A stretch of 20,627 nucleotides of DNA from positions 1-20,627 of IMG/VR virus record IMGVR_UViG_3300043409_000414; one strand, written 5' to 3'. Below the pieces are notes generated by a model. That model worked only from the letters and a program-made list of their open reading frames with translations. It did no database searches and was not told where the DNA came from. This document shows positions 5,901-12,787 of this stretch, piece by piece; position 1 is the stretch's first letter, and each line of letters opens with the position of its first letter. Both the position numbers and the translations under genes were made by a program. The stretch comes from a virus.

Positions 5901-6012
5901 AGCATTCCACAGTTCCGCAAGTTTGCGGGATTTGCCACCCCAACCCCAACGCTTTTCGAGGCTTGGGGATTTGGCAGTATAAAACAATGGTGTTTTATAA
6001 AACTTGCAACCG
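5901..6012 (+). ncRNA. Structured non-coding segment with three hairpins (possible leader RNA, small RNA or terminator)
   Basis: Three inverted repeats lie in a row. (a) TTCCGCA (5913-5919) pairs with TGCGGGA (5924-5930), 7 bp with one G-U and a 4-nt loop. (b) CCCCAA (5944-5949) pairs with TTGGGG (5963-5968), extended outward by TGCCA/TGGCA (5933-5937 with 5972-5976) across internal loops. (c) Perfect 9-nt arms TATAAAACA (5978-5986) and TGTTTTATA (5991-5999) flank a 4-nt loop. The middle part is clearly more GC-rich than its surroundings. No reading frame explains it. Hairpin (a) could end the upstream gene; hairpin (c) ends 13 nt before the ATG at 6013 and could affect its translation. No known RNA family recognised. 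Confidence 0.45.
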
Positions 6013-6279
6013 ATGACCTACGAAATTAAAAAAACACATGACTACTCACCTTCACACGACAGGGTGATTGAATCTGGCTTAACTTATAACGAAGCCGTTG
6101 AAGCCTTAGAAATTGAAGCAATATTAGTCCGCGCAAACGGTGGATCAGTAATACACCACAACCAGGACGAGTTGATATGGGAGGAAGCCGACGGTAGTGA
6201 AATATACACTTATACTATTTACGAACAAGAACAAGACTTTGAAGGCGAAGGACAAGATCCAGAATATTACGAAAACTAA
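6013..6279 (+). CDS. Small acidic protein of unknown function (88 aa)
   Basis: Start at ATG 6013 (MTYEIKKTHDYSPSHDRV). An in-frame TTG at 6004 adds three residues and lies closer to the hairpin; it is less likely. The product is strongly acidic, with a C-terminal tail rich in Glu, Asp, Gln, Gly and Tyr (EQEQDFEGEGQDPEYYEN). A middle helix (YNEAVEALEIEAILVRANGG) is followed by a strand-like GSVIHHNQDELIW. No family recognised. Highly acidic small early phage proteins are sometimes DNA mimics, but nothing here proves that. Its message carries the structured leader just upstream. Confidence 0.7.
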   Translation: MTYEIKKTHDYSPSHDRVIESGLTYNEAVEALEIEAILVRANGGSVIHHNQDELIWEEADGSEIYTYTIYEQEQDFEGEGQDPEYYEN

Positions 6280-6299
6280 AACTATAAAACCCTACAAAA

Positions 6300-6494
6300 A
6301 TGACAAAAGAGCAAAATTACATCCGCACTATTACCGACGAGATTAATCGTGATTTATCTACTATGCCAGAGGAGTATCAAAAAGGATTCCGTAGAGCAAT
6401 GCAGCACTCACTAAACTTATTTCAGATTTGGTTTCCTGAAGAAGAAGCTACCGAGATAGAAAACAGATGGGCAAAAAACACTTTTAAATCTTAA
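6300..6494 (+). CDS. Small helical protein of unknown function (64 aa)
   Basis: ATG at 6300 follows an A-rich leader 20 nt after the preceding stop. The product is helical with mixed charge (MTKEQNYIRTITDEINRDL) and an aromatic patch (NLFQIWFPEEEATEIENRW). No motif or family recognised. It ends 4 nt before the annealing protein gene, so it probably belongs to the same early operon and may be a recombination accessory, by position only. Confidence 0.7.
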   Translation: MTKEQNYIRTITDEINRDLSTMPEEYQKGFRRAMQHSLNLFQIWFPEEEATEIENRWAKNTFKS

Positions 6495-6498
6495 GGCG

Positions 6499-7011
6499 AT
6501 GTCAAAACCAAACCTACCAGCAATTATCAAAGAACTTGGAATCGCCGTAAAAGTTGATAACTTTAACTCCATCCTTAACCAAGCGCCGCCGAAGTCGTGG
6601 ATAAAGCTTAATAAAGGCATCGAGTACCAGCCAATTTCGAGAGTCAAAAACTCGCTGATGACTATCTTTCAAGACTATGACTGGGCGATTAAAGACGTGC
6701 GCATCGTAGCTAATTCGATACTTTGTTATGGAACGCTTACAGTTATTAACCCGATCACAGGCAGAGCCTCAAGTAAAGACGGTGTTGGCGCAGTGCCGGT
6801 CCAATTAAAATCAGGATCTAAAACAATGGACATCGAAAACATTATACACGATGCGATCCAAAAAAACGCGCCATCTGCCGAAAGCTTTGCTTTTAAAAAC
6901 GCAGCGGCAAAATTCGGTAAGTTGTTTAGCAACGGTAAATCAGAAGTAGAATTTGAGCCAGTGTTTAGCCGCGAAGTACCAATTAACGAAATTAAAGCTT
7001 CACAACAATGA
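6499..7011 (+). CDS. Rad52-like single-strand annealing protein (phage recombinase)
   Basis: The 170-residue product resembles phage Rad52/ERF-type annealing proteins. After an N-terminal helix it has YQPISRVKNSLMTIFQDYDW (43-62), a beta segment (VRIVANSILCYGTLTVINP), then KDGVGAVPV (93-101) and a late helix SFAFKNAAAKFGKLF (129-143). The DGVG turn and the A..FG..L helix recur in the Rad52 superfamily. Such proteins coat single strands and anneal complements. The partner exonuclease follows with a 4-nt ATGA overlap, and an SSB-like protein follows that, so the three-gene order backs the call. Exact subfamily (Rad52 or ERF) is uncertain. Confidence 0.75.
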   Translation: MSKPNLPAIIKELGIAVKVDNFNSILNQAPPKSWIKLNKGIEYQPISRVKNSLMTIFQDYDWAIKDVRIVANSILCYGTLTVINPITGRASSKDGVGAVPVQLKSGSKTMDIENIIHDAIQKNAPSAESFAFKNAAAKFGKLFSNGKSEVEFEPVFSREVPINEIKASQQ

Positions 7012-7664
7012 TAATTACAGGAATACAAAACGAAAACCAACGCAACGACGAATGGTTTAAATCTCGCATGGGCCGTTTCTCATGCAGTCAATTATATCGC
7101 CTAATGACTGAGCCGAAAAGCAAAGCAGACAAGGAAGCAGGTAATTTATCAGAAGGCGCTAACACTTATGTAATGGAGTGCATCGCCGAAAAGATTACAG
7201 GACTACCCGCTAAAGAGGACTTTACGTCTAAGTACACAGAGTGGGGAATAGAGAATGAGCCGATAGCTATTGGTATCTACGATGAACTGCAAAACGTAAA
7301 GACATTACAAGAAGGCTACATCCCTTATGGTGACAACTTCGGAGGATCGCCAGACGGCTTAATAGAAGCCGTAGGAGGCATTGAAATTAAGTGCCCTTAC
7401 ACTATCACCAATCATTTAAATCATATCCTTAGCGAGGACCTAAAGGGCGATTGCAAAGAATATTACTGGCAGATGATTGGATACCTATTAATTACAGGGC
7501 GCGAGTGGTGGGATTTTGTATCTTACCACCCTAATTATCCAGGCAAATATCAGTTCCACCGTAAAAGGCTTTTAAGAACCGACGTGCAAGAAGATATACA
7601 ACTTGCAGAAACAAAAATCACACAAGCAACAGAAAAATTAAATTTAATATTAAAATCAATCTAA
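7008..7664 (+). CDS. YqaJ/lambda-exonuclease-type viral recombination nuclease
   Basis: The 218-residue protein carries the PD-(D/E)XK motifs of the YqaJ family: RFSCSQLYRLMT near the N-terminus (23-34), WGIENEPIAI (79-88, Glu82/Glu84), GGSPDGLI (112-119, Asp116), GIEIKCP (124-130, Glu126-x-Lys128) and QMIGYLLITG (155-164). Lambda exonuclease relatives chew 5' strands from duplex ends and hand the 3' strand to an annealing protein, here the gene immediately upstream. Length is normal and all catalytic positions are present. Its stop overlaps the SSB-like gene by 1 nt (TAATG), so the cassette is translated as a unit. Confidence 0.9.
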   Translation: MIITGIQNENQRNDEWFKSRMGRFSCSQLYRLMTEPKSKADKEAGNLSEGANTYVMECIAEKITGLPAKEDFTSKYTEWGIENEPIAIGIYDELQNVKTLQEGYIPYGDNFGGSPDGLIEAVGGIEIKCPYTITNHLNHILSEDLKGDCKEYYWQMIGYLLITGREWWDFVSYHPNYPGKYQFHRKRLLRTDVQEDIQLAETKITQATEKLNLILKSI

Positions 7665-7954
7665 TGGCAAACAAACCAATGAAAGGAAGCATCTGCTTAA
7701 CAGACTTAGGCGATGCGTACAAAGCAAAACACTCAGCATTTAACGTATCAGAAAAGAACGGCAAAATATACGCTAACATCGCAGTATGGATGAATGATGA
7801 ACCGGACCAATATGGCAACGTATTATCCTTCCAGCTGCAAAGCAAAAAGGATGCAACCGACGCGAAAACGTACTTCGGCAACGCTAAAATATCTGATGGC
7901 GCAACGCCAGTAAAAGCTGAAGTAATTAAGGACGATGATAATATGCCGTTTTAG
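7664..7954 (+). CDS. Probable phage single-strand DNA-binding protein (SSB-like acidic tail)
   Basis: A 96-residue protein whose last residues, IKDDDNMPF, copy the acidic-then-Pro-Phe C-terminal tail of bacterial SSB (E. coli SSB ends in DDDIPF), the hook that recruits repair and replication proteins. The rest (GKIYANIAVWMNDEPDQYG, VLSFQLQSK) is strand-rich and could form one OB fold, but it is shorter than typical SSB and I cannot match the core to the family by eye. It directly follows the annealing protein and exonuclease genes, the usual place for a phage SSB. The call rests on tail plus context. Confidence 0.72.
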   Translation: MANKPMKGSICLTDLGDAYKAKHSAFNVSEKNGKIYANIAVWMNDEPDQYGNVLSFQLQSKKDATDAKTYFGNAKISDGATPVKAEVIKDDDNMPF

Positions 7955-7956
7955 TT

Positions 7957-8310
7957 ATGATAAGCACCTACGCAGCACCCGGAATACCGAACTTTGAGCG
8001 CATCGCTAAATCCGATCAAAAAGAAACAGAGTTTAAAAAAGCCTATCAAATTATATTTATAATTGCTAATCGCTACGGCGTAAAAGAAAAGGATTTAGTA
8101 AGCAAAAAGCGCGATAAAGAAATAATGAAAGCGCGACATATTGCTATAAATCTTATCCGGTCCGCAACTTTGCTTAGATTAGTTGATATTGGCAAGATTT
8201 TTAATCGAGATCATTCGACAGTTATTCACAGCCTTTTTGCCCTTAATAATTGGATAGACACAGATAAATCTTTTGCGCGTGAGTACAAAGCGACAAAGTT
8301 ATTAGTATGA
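7957..8310 (+). CDS. DnaA domain IV-like DNA-binding protein
   Basis: The 117-residue product matches the DNA-binding end of DnaA (Bac_DnaA_C): KARHIAINLIRSAT (58-71), LVDIGKIFNRDHSTVIHS (75-92) with the DHSTVIH signature (85-91), and a closing helix. The AAA+ ATPase part of DnaA is absent and there is no room for it, so this is a free-standing domain. In DnaA the DHSTV segment reads the DnaA box. Here it may bind the phage origin, divert host initiation, or regulate transcription. An iteron cluster lies ~4.5 kb downstream. Starts 2 nt after the previous stop; overlaps the next ATG by 4 nt. Confidence 0.85.
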   Translation: MISTYAAPGIPNFERIAKSDQKETEFKKAYQIIFIIANRYGVKEKDLVSKKRDKEIMKARHIAINLIRSATLLRLVDIGKIFNRDHSTVIHSLFALNNWIDTDKSFAREYKATKLLV

Positions 8311-8489
8311 AAAAGAAAATAGCTTTAGACGCCGAACATGGCTTCGTTGGTGTACAGAAAGCAAAGTCAAAGCCAAAGCCATACATCGAAGCCGAGTGGA
8401 TTAAGGAATACCGCAAAGAGCGTGACCGAGTAATTTGGAAACTGCACCCGGAATCAAGACAAGAAATAGAGGATAAATATAACTTATGA
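8307..8489 (+). CDS. Small basic protein of unknown function (60 aa)
   Basis: The gene sits between two ATGA overlaps: its ATG overlaps the DnaA-like stop, and its stop overlaps the methyltransferase ATG. The product is Lys-rich (QKAKSKPKPYIEAEWIKEY) with a helical, charged C-terminus (HPESRQEIEDKYNL). No domain recognised. Overlaps on both sides make it almost certainly translated. A link to DNA binding or methylation is possible from position and charge only. Confidence 0.75.
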   Translation: MKKKIALDAEHGFVGVQKAKSKPKPYIEAEWIKEYRKERDRVIWKLHPESRQEIEDKYNL

Positions 8490-9940
8490 ACGTATTATCA
8501 TTATTTGATGGAATGTCATGCGGTCAACAAGCATTAGAACGTTCTGGAATACAAGTAGATAATTACTTTGCTTCTGAAATTGACAAATATGCTATTAAAG
8601 TTACAATGGCTAATTACCCAAATACCATACAATTGGGAAGCGTTGTTAATGTTAATGCTTTAAATCTGCCTAAGATTGATTTATTAATAGGTGGCAGTCC
8701 TTGTCAGTCATTCAGCTTTGCAGGTAAACGTAAAGGAATGGCTACTAAATGCGAAACAGAGATTTTGACGTTAAATCACTATCTGGAACTAAAAGCAGAT
8801 GGTTATGAGTTTGAAGGACAGTCTTATTTATTTTGGGAGTTTATGAGGCTGTTAAATGAATGTAAACCTAAATACTTTTTATTAGAAAATGTGGAAATGG
8901 GTGAAAAATGGGAAAAGGTATTAAGCAAAGCAATCGGAGTAAATGGCATCCACATTAACTCGGCTTTGCTATCTGCTCAGAATAGAAAGCGTATTTATTG
9001 GACTAATATTGGTATGGAGTCGGCTGGATTATTCGGCTACCCGGTAAGCATCATTGATAAACCAAAGGATAAAAAAATATTACTTAAAGATGTATTGGAA
9101 AGTGACGTAGATAAGAAGTATTTTTTAAAAGAAACATCATTTATTTTTGATAGGATAAAAACAAATCATCAATTTACTCCTAATATTCCAAACAAAAATG
9201 AAAAATCAAATTGTCTAAAAATTGGCGGTAAGGGAGTTGATGATTTAGTAAAAATAGATAGGCAGGGCAATGTTAAAAATAATCAAGATAAAGCATCTTC
9301 ATTAAGCGTTGGAGGTCATGGTCATGGCAATCATTCAGATATGGATTTAATAGTACACAACATGATGCCTAGAAGTGGTGATCCTAAAAAAGGAGGCACA
9401 GGACATTTAAGCAGAACAGATGGCAAAACCTATTGCTTAGATACTGGAAATACTAATGCGGTAGAATTTGGGTGTATAAAATTTGGTAGGACATACGAGG
9501 CTAAAGAAATAAGAAAAGAAAGTATGAAAAATGGAAAGGATTATACACCATATCAATCTAAAGAAATTACAAATATTGATTACGAAAAAATGAACACATT
9601 AACAACTGTTGGAAGTAAAGACAATTTAATAATTTCTGGAACATTAAGAACACACAATGATGGTAAAGGATTTAGAGAAGTAATGAGCGGTAAAGGCGCA
9701 AAAATACCTGCAAGGTCAAGAGAAGATGGAAGCGGTCAAAATATAGTTTCTATATCAGGAAACATCCGCCGCCTAACTCCTTTAGAATGTGAACGCCTAC
9801 AAACAGTAAAAGATAACTACACAAACCATGTAAGCGATAGCCAGAGATATAAAATGCTTGGCAATGGATGGACAGTAGATGTAATTGCACATATATTTAA
9901 ATACATAGATTATGGAATCACAAGAAAGCTATCTACTTAG
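8486..9940 (+). CDS. DNA (cytosine-5) methyltransferase with long, module-like target recognition region
   Basis: A 484-residue protein with the C5 methyltransferase motifs in order: LSLFDGMSCG (4-13, motif I, SAM binding), GGSPCQSFSFAG (69-80, motif IV, nucleophile Cys73), LLENVE (132-137, motif VI), SAQNRKRIYW (163-172, motif VIII) and KMLGNGWTVDVIAHIF (456-471, motifs IX-X). Between ~210 and 425 is a long target-recognition region with recurring short units (NCLKIGG..DDLV; SSLSVGG..DMDLI; YCLDTGN; NTLTTVGSKDNLI). Tandem modules of this sort are known in multispecific phage enzymes. It would mark phage DNA against host restriction. No cognate restriction enzyme recognised; the gene downstream is a VRR-NUC nuclease, more likely for replication or repair. 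Confidence 0.93.
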   Translation: MNVLSLFDGMSCGQQALERSGIQVDNYFASEIDKYAIKVTMANYPNTIQLGSVVNVNALNLPKIDLLIGGSPCQSFSFAGKRKGMATKCETEILTLNHYLELKADGYEFEGQSYLFWEFMRLLNECKPKYFLLENVEMGEKWEKVLSKAIGVNGIHINSALLSAQNRKRIYWTNIGMESAGLFGYPVSIIDKPKDKKILLKDVLESDVDKKYFLKETSFIFDRIKTNHQFTPNIPNKNEKSNCLKIGGKGVDDLVKIDRQGNVKNNQDKASSLSVGGHGHGNHSDMDLIVHNMMPRSGDPKKGGTGHLSRTDGKTYCLDTGNTNAVEFGCIKFGRTYEAKEIRKESMKNGKDYTPYQSKEITNIDYEKMNTLTTVGSKDNLIISGTLRTHNDGKGFREVMSGKGAKIPARSREDGSGQNIVSISGNIRRLTPLECERLQTVKDNYTNHVSDSQRYKMLGNGWTVDVIAHIFKYIDYGITRKLST

Positions 9941-10343
9941 AGCAATGGGTCAATTTAAGAGCGCAAAAACGCCAAAGATTGTTAAACATGCAACTAAAGT
10001 GACCGAATGGCAAGAACAACTTGCGTTTTGCAAATGGCTTAAAAACACGCACCCGGATATTCTATTTCGCTCAGACATTCAATCTGCCGGGAAGCTATCA
10101 GGCGCAATGCAGAACATAAAGCAGATAATAGATCCTTATTCTGGATTTCCAGACATTACGATTTACAGTCTAAACTTAATGATTGAACTTAAGTCGATGA
10201 CAGCGGCGCTATCTGGTGAGCATTACCGCAACCAAGTAGCAATGCACGACAGACTTAAATCATTAGGATGGCGCGTTTATGTTTGCAGAGGTGCGGAAGA
10301 AGCAAAAGAAGTTTTTAAACAACATTACAATAAACTATATTAG
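9912..10343 (+). CDS. VRR-NUC domain nuclease
   Basis: The 143-residue product fits the VRR-NUC branch of PD-(D/E)XK nucleases: TEWQEQLAFCKWLK (31-44), SGFPDITIY (77-85, Asp81), LMIELKS (89-95, Glu92-x-Lys94), YRNQVAMHDRLKSLGW (105-120, Gln108) and VYVCRGAEEA. Phage members are small stand-alone domains tied to replication or recombination intermediates. The ATG at 9912 overlaps the methyltransferase end by 29 nt; an alternative ATG at 9945, after its stop, removes 11 residues and keeps the domain whole, so the start is uncertain. Confidence 0.88.
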   Translation: MESQESYLLRAMGQFKSAKTPKIVKHATKVTEWQEQLAFCKWLKNTHPDILFRSDIQSAGKLSGAMQNIKQIIDPYSGFPDITIYSLNLMIELKSMTAALSGEHYRNQVAMHDRLKSLGWRVYVCRGAEEAKEVFKQHYNKLY

Positions 10344-10347
10344 CTTT

Positions 10348-10506
10348 ATGAAAAAAGAGATAACAATCAATCCCGAAAAAACCTACACCAAAACCGAGTA
10401 CGCAAAGGCGTTCCAGATTAGTCGACCAACAATTGACAAACAGATTGAGAACAAAGACCTAAAGATTATAGAGGTCAATGGCGTTACTTTAATAGTTGGC
10501 AAATAA
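10348..10506 (+). CDS. Small helix-turn-helix DNA-binding protein
   Basis: Start at ATG 10348, 4 nt after the nuclease stop; the frame opens earlier only inside that gene. The 52-residue product is mostly one helix-turn-helix: YTKTEYAKAFQISRPTIDKQIENKDLKII (13-41) is the AlpA/MerR-like helix, turn, recognition-helix pattern, followed by a strand (VNGVTLIVGK) that may form the wing. It may regulate the early operon or the primase gene; a 17-bp palindrome between it and the primase start is a candidate site (inference). Confidence 0.75.
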   Translation: MKKEITINPEKTYTKTEYAKAFQISRPTIDKQIENKDLKIIEVNGVTLIVGK

Positions 10507-10520
10507 TTTCACCACCTAAC

Positions 10521-10537
10521 TTTTACAAATTGTAAAA
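10521..10537. promoter_or_regulatory. Palindrome upstream of the primase gene (operator candidate)
   Basis: TTTTACAA and TTGTAAAA are perfect 8-nt inverted arms around a single A. The site ends 1 nt before the primase ATG at 10539, so a bound protein would block translation or transcription start, or the RNA hairpin could mask the start codon. The adjacent HTH protein is a candidate ligand. Confidence 0.4.
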
Positions 10538-10538
10538 T

Positions 10539-12551
10539 ATGATTAAAGACCCTATTATTTCCTATTTTAATAACGTCGCGCACGTTAAGAACGGTATGAG
10601 CCTTACCTTTTCTGAATTCTTAGATAAAGTTAAGGAAGGCTATTGGCAGGACGCGGTCCTAAAGTATCGCAACGATATGACCGCCGCAAACAAAAAAGCC
10701 CTTCCATACGTAACGATTTCAGGATTGTTTAAAGAGCGCAATACCGAAAGTATTACGACTCACTCAGGTTATATTGCTATTGATATCGACGGTATAAAGA
10801 ACCTTAACGACGTGCGCGCTCAGCTTTGCTGCGATCCTAACTTTTACGCAGTATTTGTAAGCTGTGGCGGTGCTGGACTTTGCGCCATTGCTCAGATAGA
10901 ACCCAAGCTACATTTAGAAAGCTTTAACTATCTATCTAAATACCTATATGAGAAATATGGAATTATAGAAGTCGATGAGAAATGCAAGGATATTTCGCGC
11001 GCTCGCTTTGTATCTTATGACCCGGACCTATTTATAAACAAGGACGCAATACAGATAAAAGTAAAGCCATACCAAAAAAAGAAATACGAGCAGAAAAGCT
11101 ATGTTTTTGTTGAAAGTGAGTTTAGCAACATCGTCAAGTCAATAGTTGCCGAAGGTAAAGACGTTACCGAAGATTATGGCGATTGGATAAACATTGGCTT
11201 TGCCTTAGCCGGTAAGTTTGGCGAAGATGGGCGCGATTACTTCCACGCAATAAGCGCAATCAATCCAACATATAACCAGCTTAAATGTGATAAGAAATAC
11301 ACCCACTTACTTCAGACTAAGCGCGAGCCGACAATATCAATAGACTTGATATACAACCTTGCAAAAAAGCAAAATATAGAAGTAAAAGCAATAGACGAAA
11401 AAAACATCGTAAACCAAATTAAAGGTTTTATCAGCAAGAACTATAAAATGTCACGAAATGAGATAAGCCGTAACATTGAGATAAACAAAACGCCGATAAG
11501 TGATATAGACTTAAATTCAATATTTGTTAACTGCAAAACCTTTATTGACAAATCAACTAAGGACCTGGTCCGTAGCGTTATTTTCTCGGAGTTTACGCCG
11601 TCTTATAATCCTTTTCATGAGTTTCTTAAAGATCACCAACACCGTAAGCCAACCGGTAACATCGATAAGCTTATAAAGTCAATAACAACCGATACGCTTA
11701 ATCATGGCTTATTTATTACTAAATGGCTATGCTCGCTAATGGCTTCGATAAACGGCAAACATTCGCCACTTGTGTTAGTGCTAATTGGTGGACAAAACAC
11801 AGGTAAAACAGAATGGTTTAGGCGTTTGCTTCCCGATAAACTCAAAGCGTATTACGCCGAAGATAAACTTGATCAGGGCAAAGACTCTGATATACTAATG
11901 ACTAAGAAGCTTATAATAATGGATGACGAAATGGGCGGAAAGTCTAAAGCCGAAAGCAAAATGCTTAATCGTTTAACTTCATCGCAGACGTTTTCAATAC
12001 GTGAGCCTTATGGTATAGTTTCAGTCGACCTAAATAGATTAGCTATGCTTTGCGGAACGACTAACCTTGAAGGCGTACTAAACGATCCAACAGGCAACCG
12101 ACGGATATTACCTATTCGCGTGCTATCTATAGACTTTGAGTTGTACAACTCGATTAACAAGGATGACTTGTTTTACGAGATTTATCACCGTTATAACAAT
12201 GATCAGAACGGCTATTTGCTTACAGGTGACGAGATTAAAACTTTAAACTCATCTACGTCGGAGTTTGAAGCAGTATCGCCAGAACAAGACATGATACTAA
12301 AATACTTCCGCGTACCGGGCGACTTTGAGCCGTTCCGATACGTTACAACTACCGAGATAATGAGCGTAGTTAAAATGGGTTCACAGGTCACGCTATCGCT
12401 TGTAATGATAGGCCTACGAATGAAAAAGTTAGGCTTTAACAAGGTATCAACTCGAATAGACGGTACGCCGACTGGCGTTTGGGCTGTAGTTGACTTTCAA
12501 AACTTGACTACAAACTTGACTACAGAAAATAATGCGTCTACGCCATTTTAA
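10539..12551 (+). CDS. VirE/BT4734-type primase-helicase
   Basis: A 670-residue fusion. The N-terminal part matches the BT4734-like/primase-type domain: HSGYIAIDIDG (75-85, acidic pair Asp82/Asp84), VFVSCGGAGLCAIAQI (105-120) and KDISRARFVSYD (150-161). A central segment (~195-275) with DWINIGFALAG resembles a primase C-terminal linker domain. The C-terminal half is the virulence-associated E type P-loop ATPase: Walker A GGQNTGKT (417-424), Walker B LIIMDDE (458-464), then RLTSSQTFSIREPYG and NRRILPIRV. Such proteins prime and unwind DNA at phage origins. The last ~25 codons carry copies of the iteron motif, so the gene end is also part of the putative origin. The ATG follows a 17-bp palindrome. 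Confidence 0.88.
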   Translation: MIKDPIISYFNNVAHVKNGMSLTFSEFLDKVKEGYWQDAVLKYRNDMTAANKKALPYVTISGLFKERNTESITTHSGYIAIDIDGIKNLNDVRAQLCCDPNFYAVFVSCGGAGLCAIAQIEPKLHLESFNYLSKYLYEKYGIIEVDEKCKDISRARFVSYDPDLFINKDAIQIKVKPYQKKKYEQKSYVFVESEFSNIVKSIVAEGKDVTEDYGDWINIGFALAGKFGEDGRDYFHAISAINPTYNQLKCDKKYTHLLQTKREPTISIDLIYNLAKKQNIEVKAIDEKNIVNQIKGFISKNYKMSRNEISRNIEINKTPISDIDLNSIFVNCKTFIDKSTKDLVRSVIFSEFTPSYNPFHEFLKDHQHRKPTGNIDKLIKSITTDTLNHGLFITKWLCSLMASINGKHSPLVLVLIGGQNTGKTEWFRRLLPDKLKAYYAEDKLDQGKDSDILMTKKLIIMDDEMGGKSKAESKMLNRLTSSQTFSIREPYGIVSVDLNRLAMLCGTTNLEGVLNDPTGNRRILPIRVLSIDFELYNSINKDDLFYEIYHRYNNDQNGYLLTGDEIKTLNSSTSEFEAVSPEQDMILKYFRVPGDFEPFRYVTTTEIMSVVKMGSQVTLSLVMIGLRMKKLGFNKVSTRIDGTPTGVWAVVDFQNLTTNLTTENNASTPF

Positions 12552-12787
12552 AACGGCTTTTTGTAGCCAATTTTACTCTGTAGTCAAGTAGTTAACTACA
12601 TTACTATAATATATGAGATATAAATAAATATATTATATTATATTATTTGTAAGTGTTTGAGATTTTCAGAAAAAGTCAACTACGTGACTACAGAACAGCT
12701 AAACCACTAATAATTAAACAGTTATGGAAAAAAAAGTCAACTACAACTCAACTACAACTCAACTACAAACGGCAAAAGTCAACTACA
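12485..12787. other. Probable replication origin: iteron cluster around an AT-rich stretch
   Basis: Exact TCAACTACA occurs at 12737-12745, 12748-12756, 12759-12767 (11-bp period) and 12779-12787, and reversed (TGTAGTTGA) at 12485-12493. One-base or close variants are TTGACTACA at 12504-12512 and 12516-12524, its reverse TGTAGTCAA at 12579-12587, TTAACTACA at 12592-12600 inside the palindrome GTAGTTAACTAC (12588-12599), TCAACTACG at 12676-12684 and GTGACTACA at 12684-12692. They flank an almost pure A/T stretch (about 12600-12650), a natural unwinding element. Copies fall in the primase 3' end, the gap and the next gene's 5' end, and in different reading frames, so constraint is at DNA level. 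Adjacency to the primase-helicase supports an origin. Function is inferred. Confidence 0.7.
12555..12568 (+). terminator. Weak hairpin after the primase gene
   Basis: GGCT (12555-12558) and AGCC (12565-12568) can pair around a U-rich 6-nt loop, followed by AATTTTA, 4 nt after the primase stop. The stem is only 4 bp, so this is a weak candidate for ending the early transcript. Confidence 0.2.

Noticed and set aside
8486-10343. Methyltransferase plus adjacent nuclease as a restriction-modification pair
   Set aside because: The nuclease is a VRR-NUC domain of the small phage type, normally linked to replication or repair, and it has no target-recognition part. A pairing cannot be excluded but is not supported.
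12601-12650. AT-rich stretch as a coding region or transposon end
   Set aside because: No open frame of note, no terminal repeats or target duplication; iterons on both sides explain it better as an unwinding element.
12737-12787. The TCAACTACA series as a CRISPR-like or satellite array
   Set aside because: Units are 9-11 bp without spacers, occur in both orientations over 300 bp, and sit beside a primase gene; iterons fit better.
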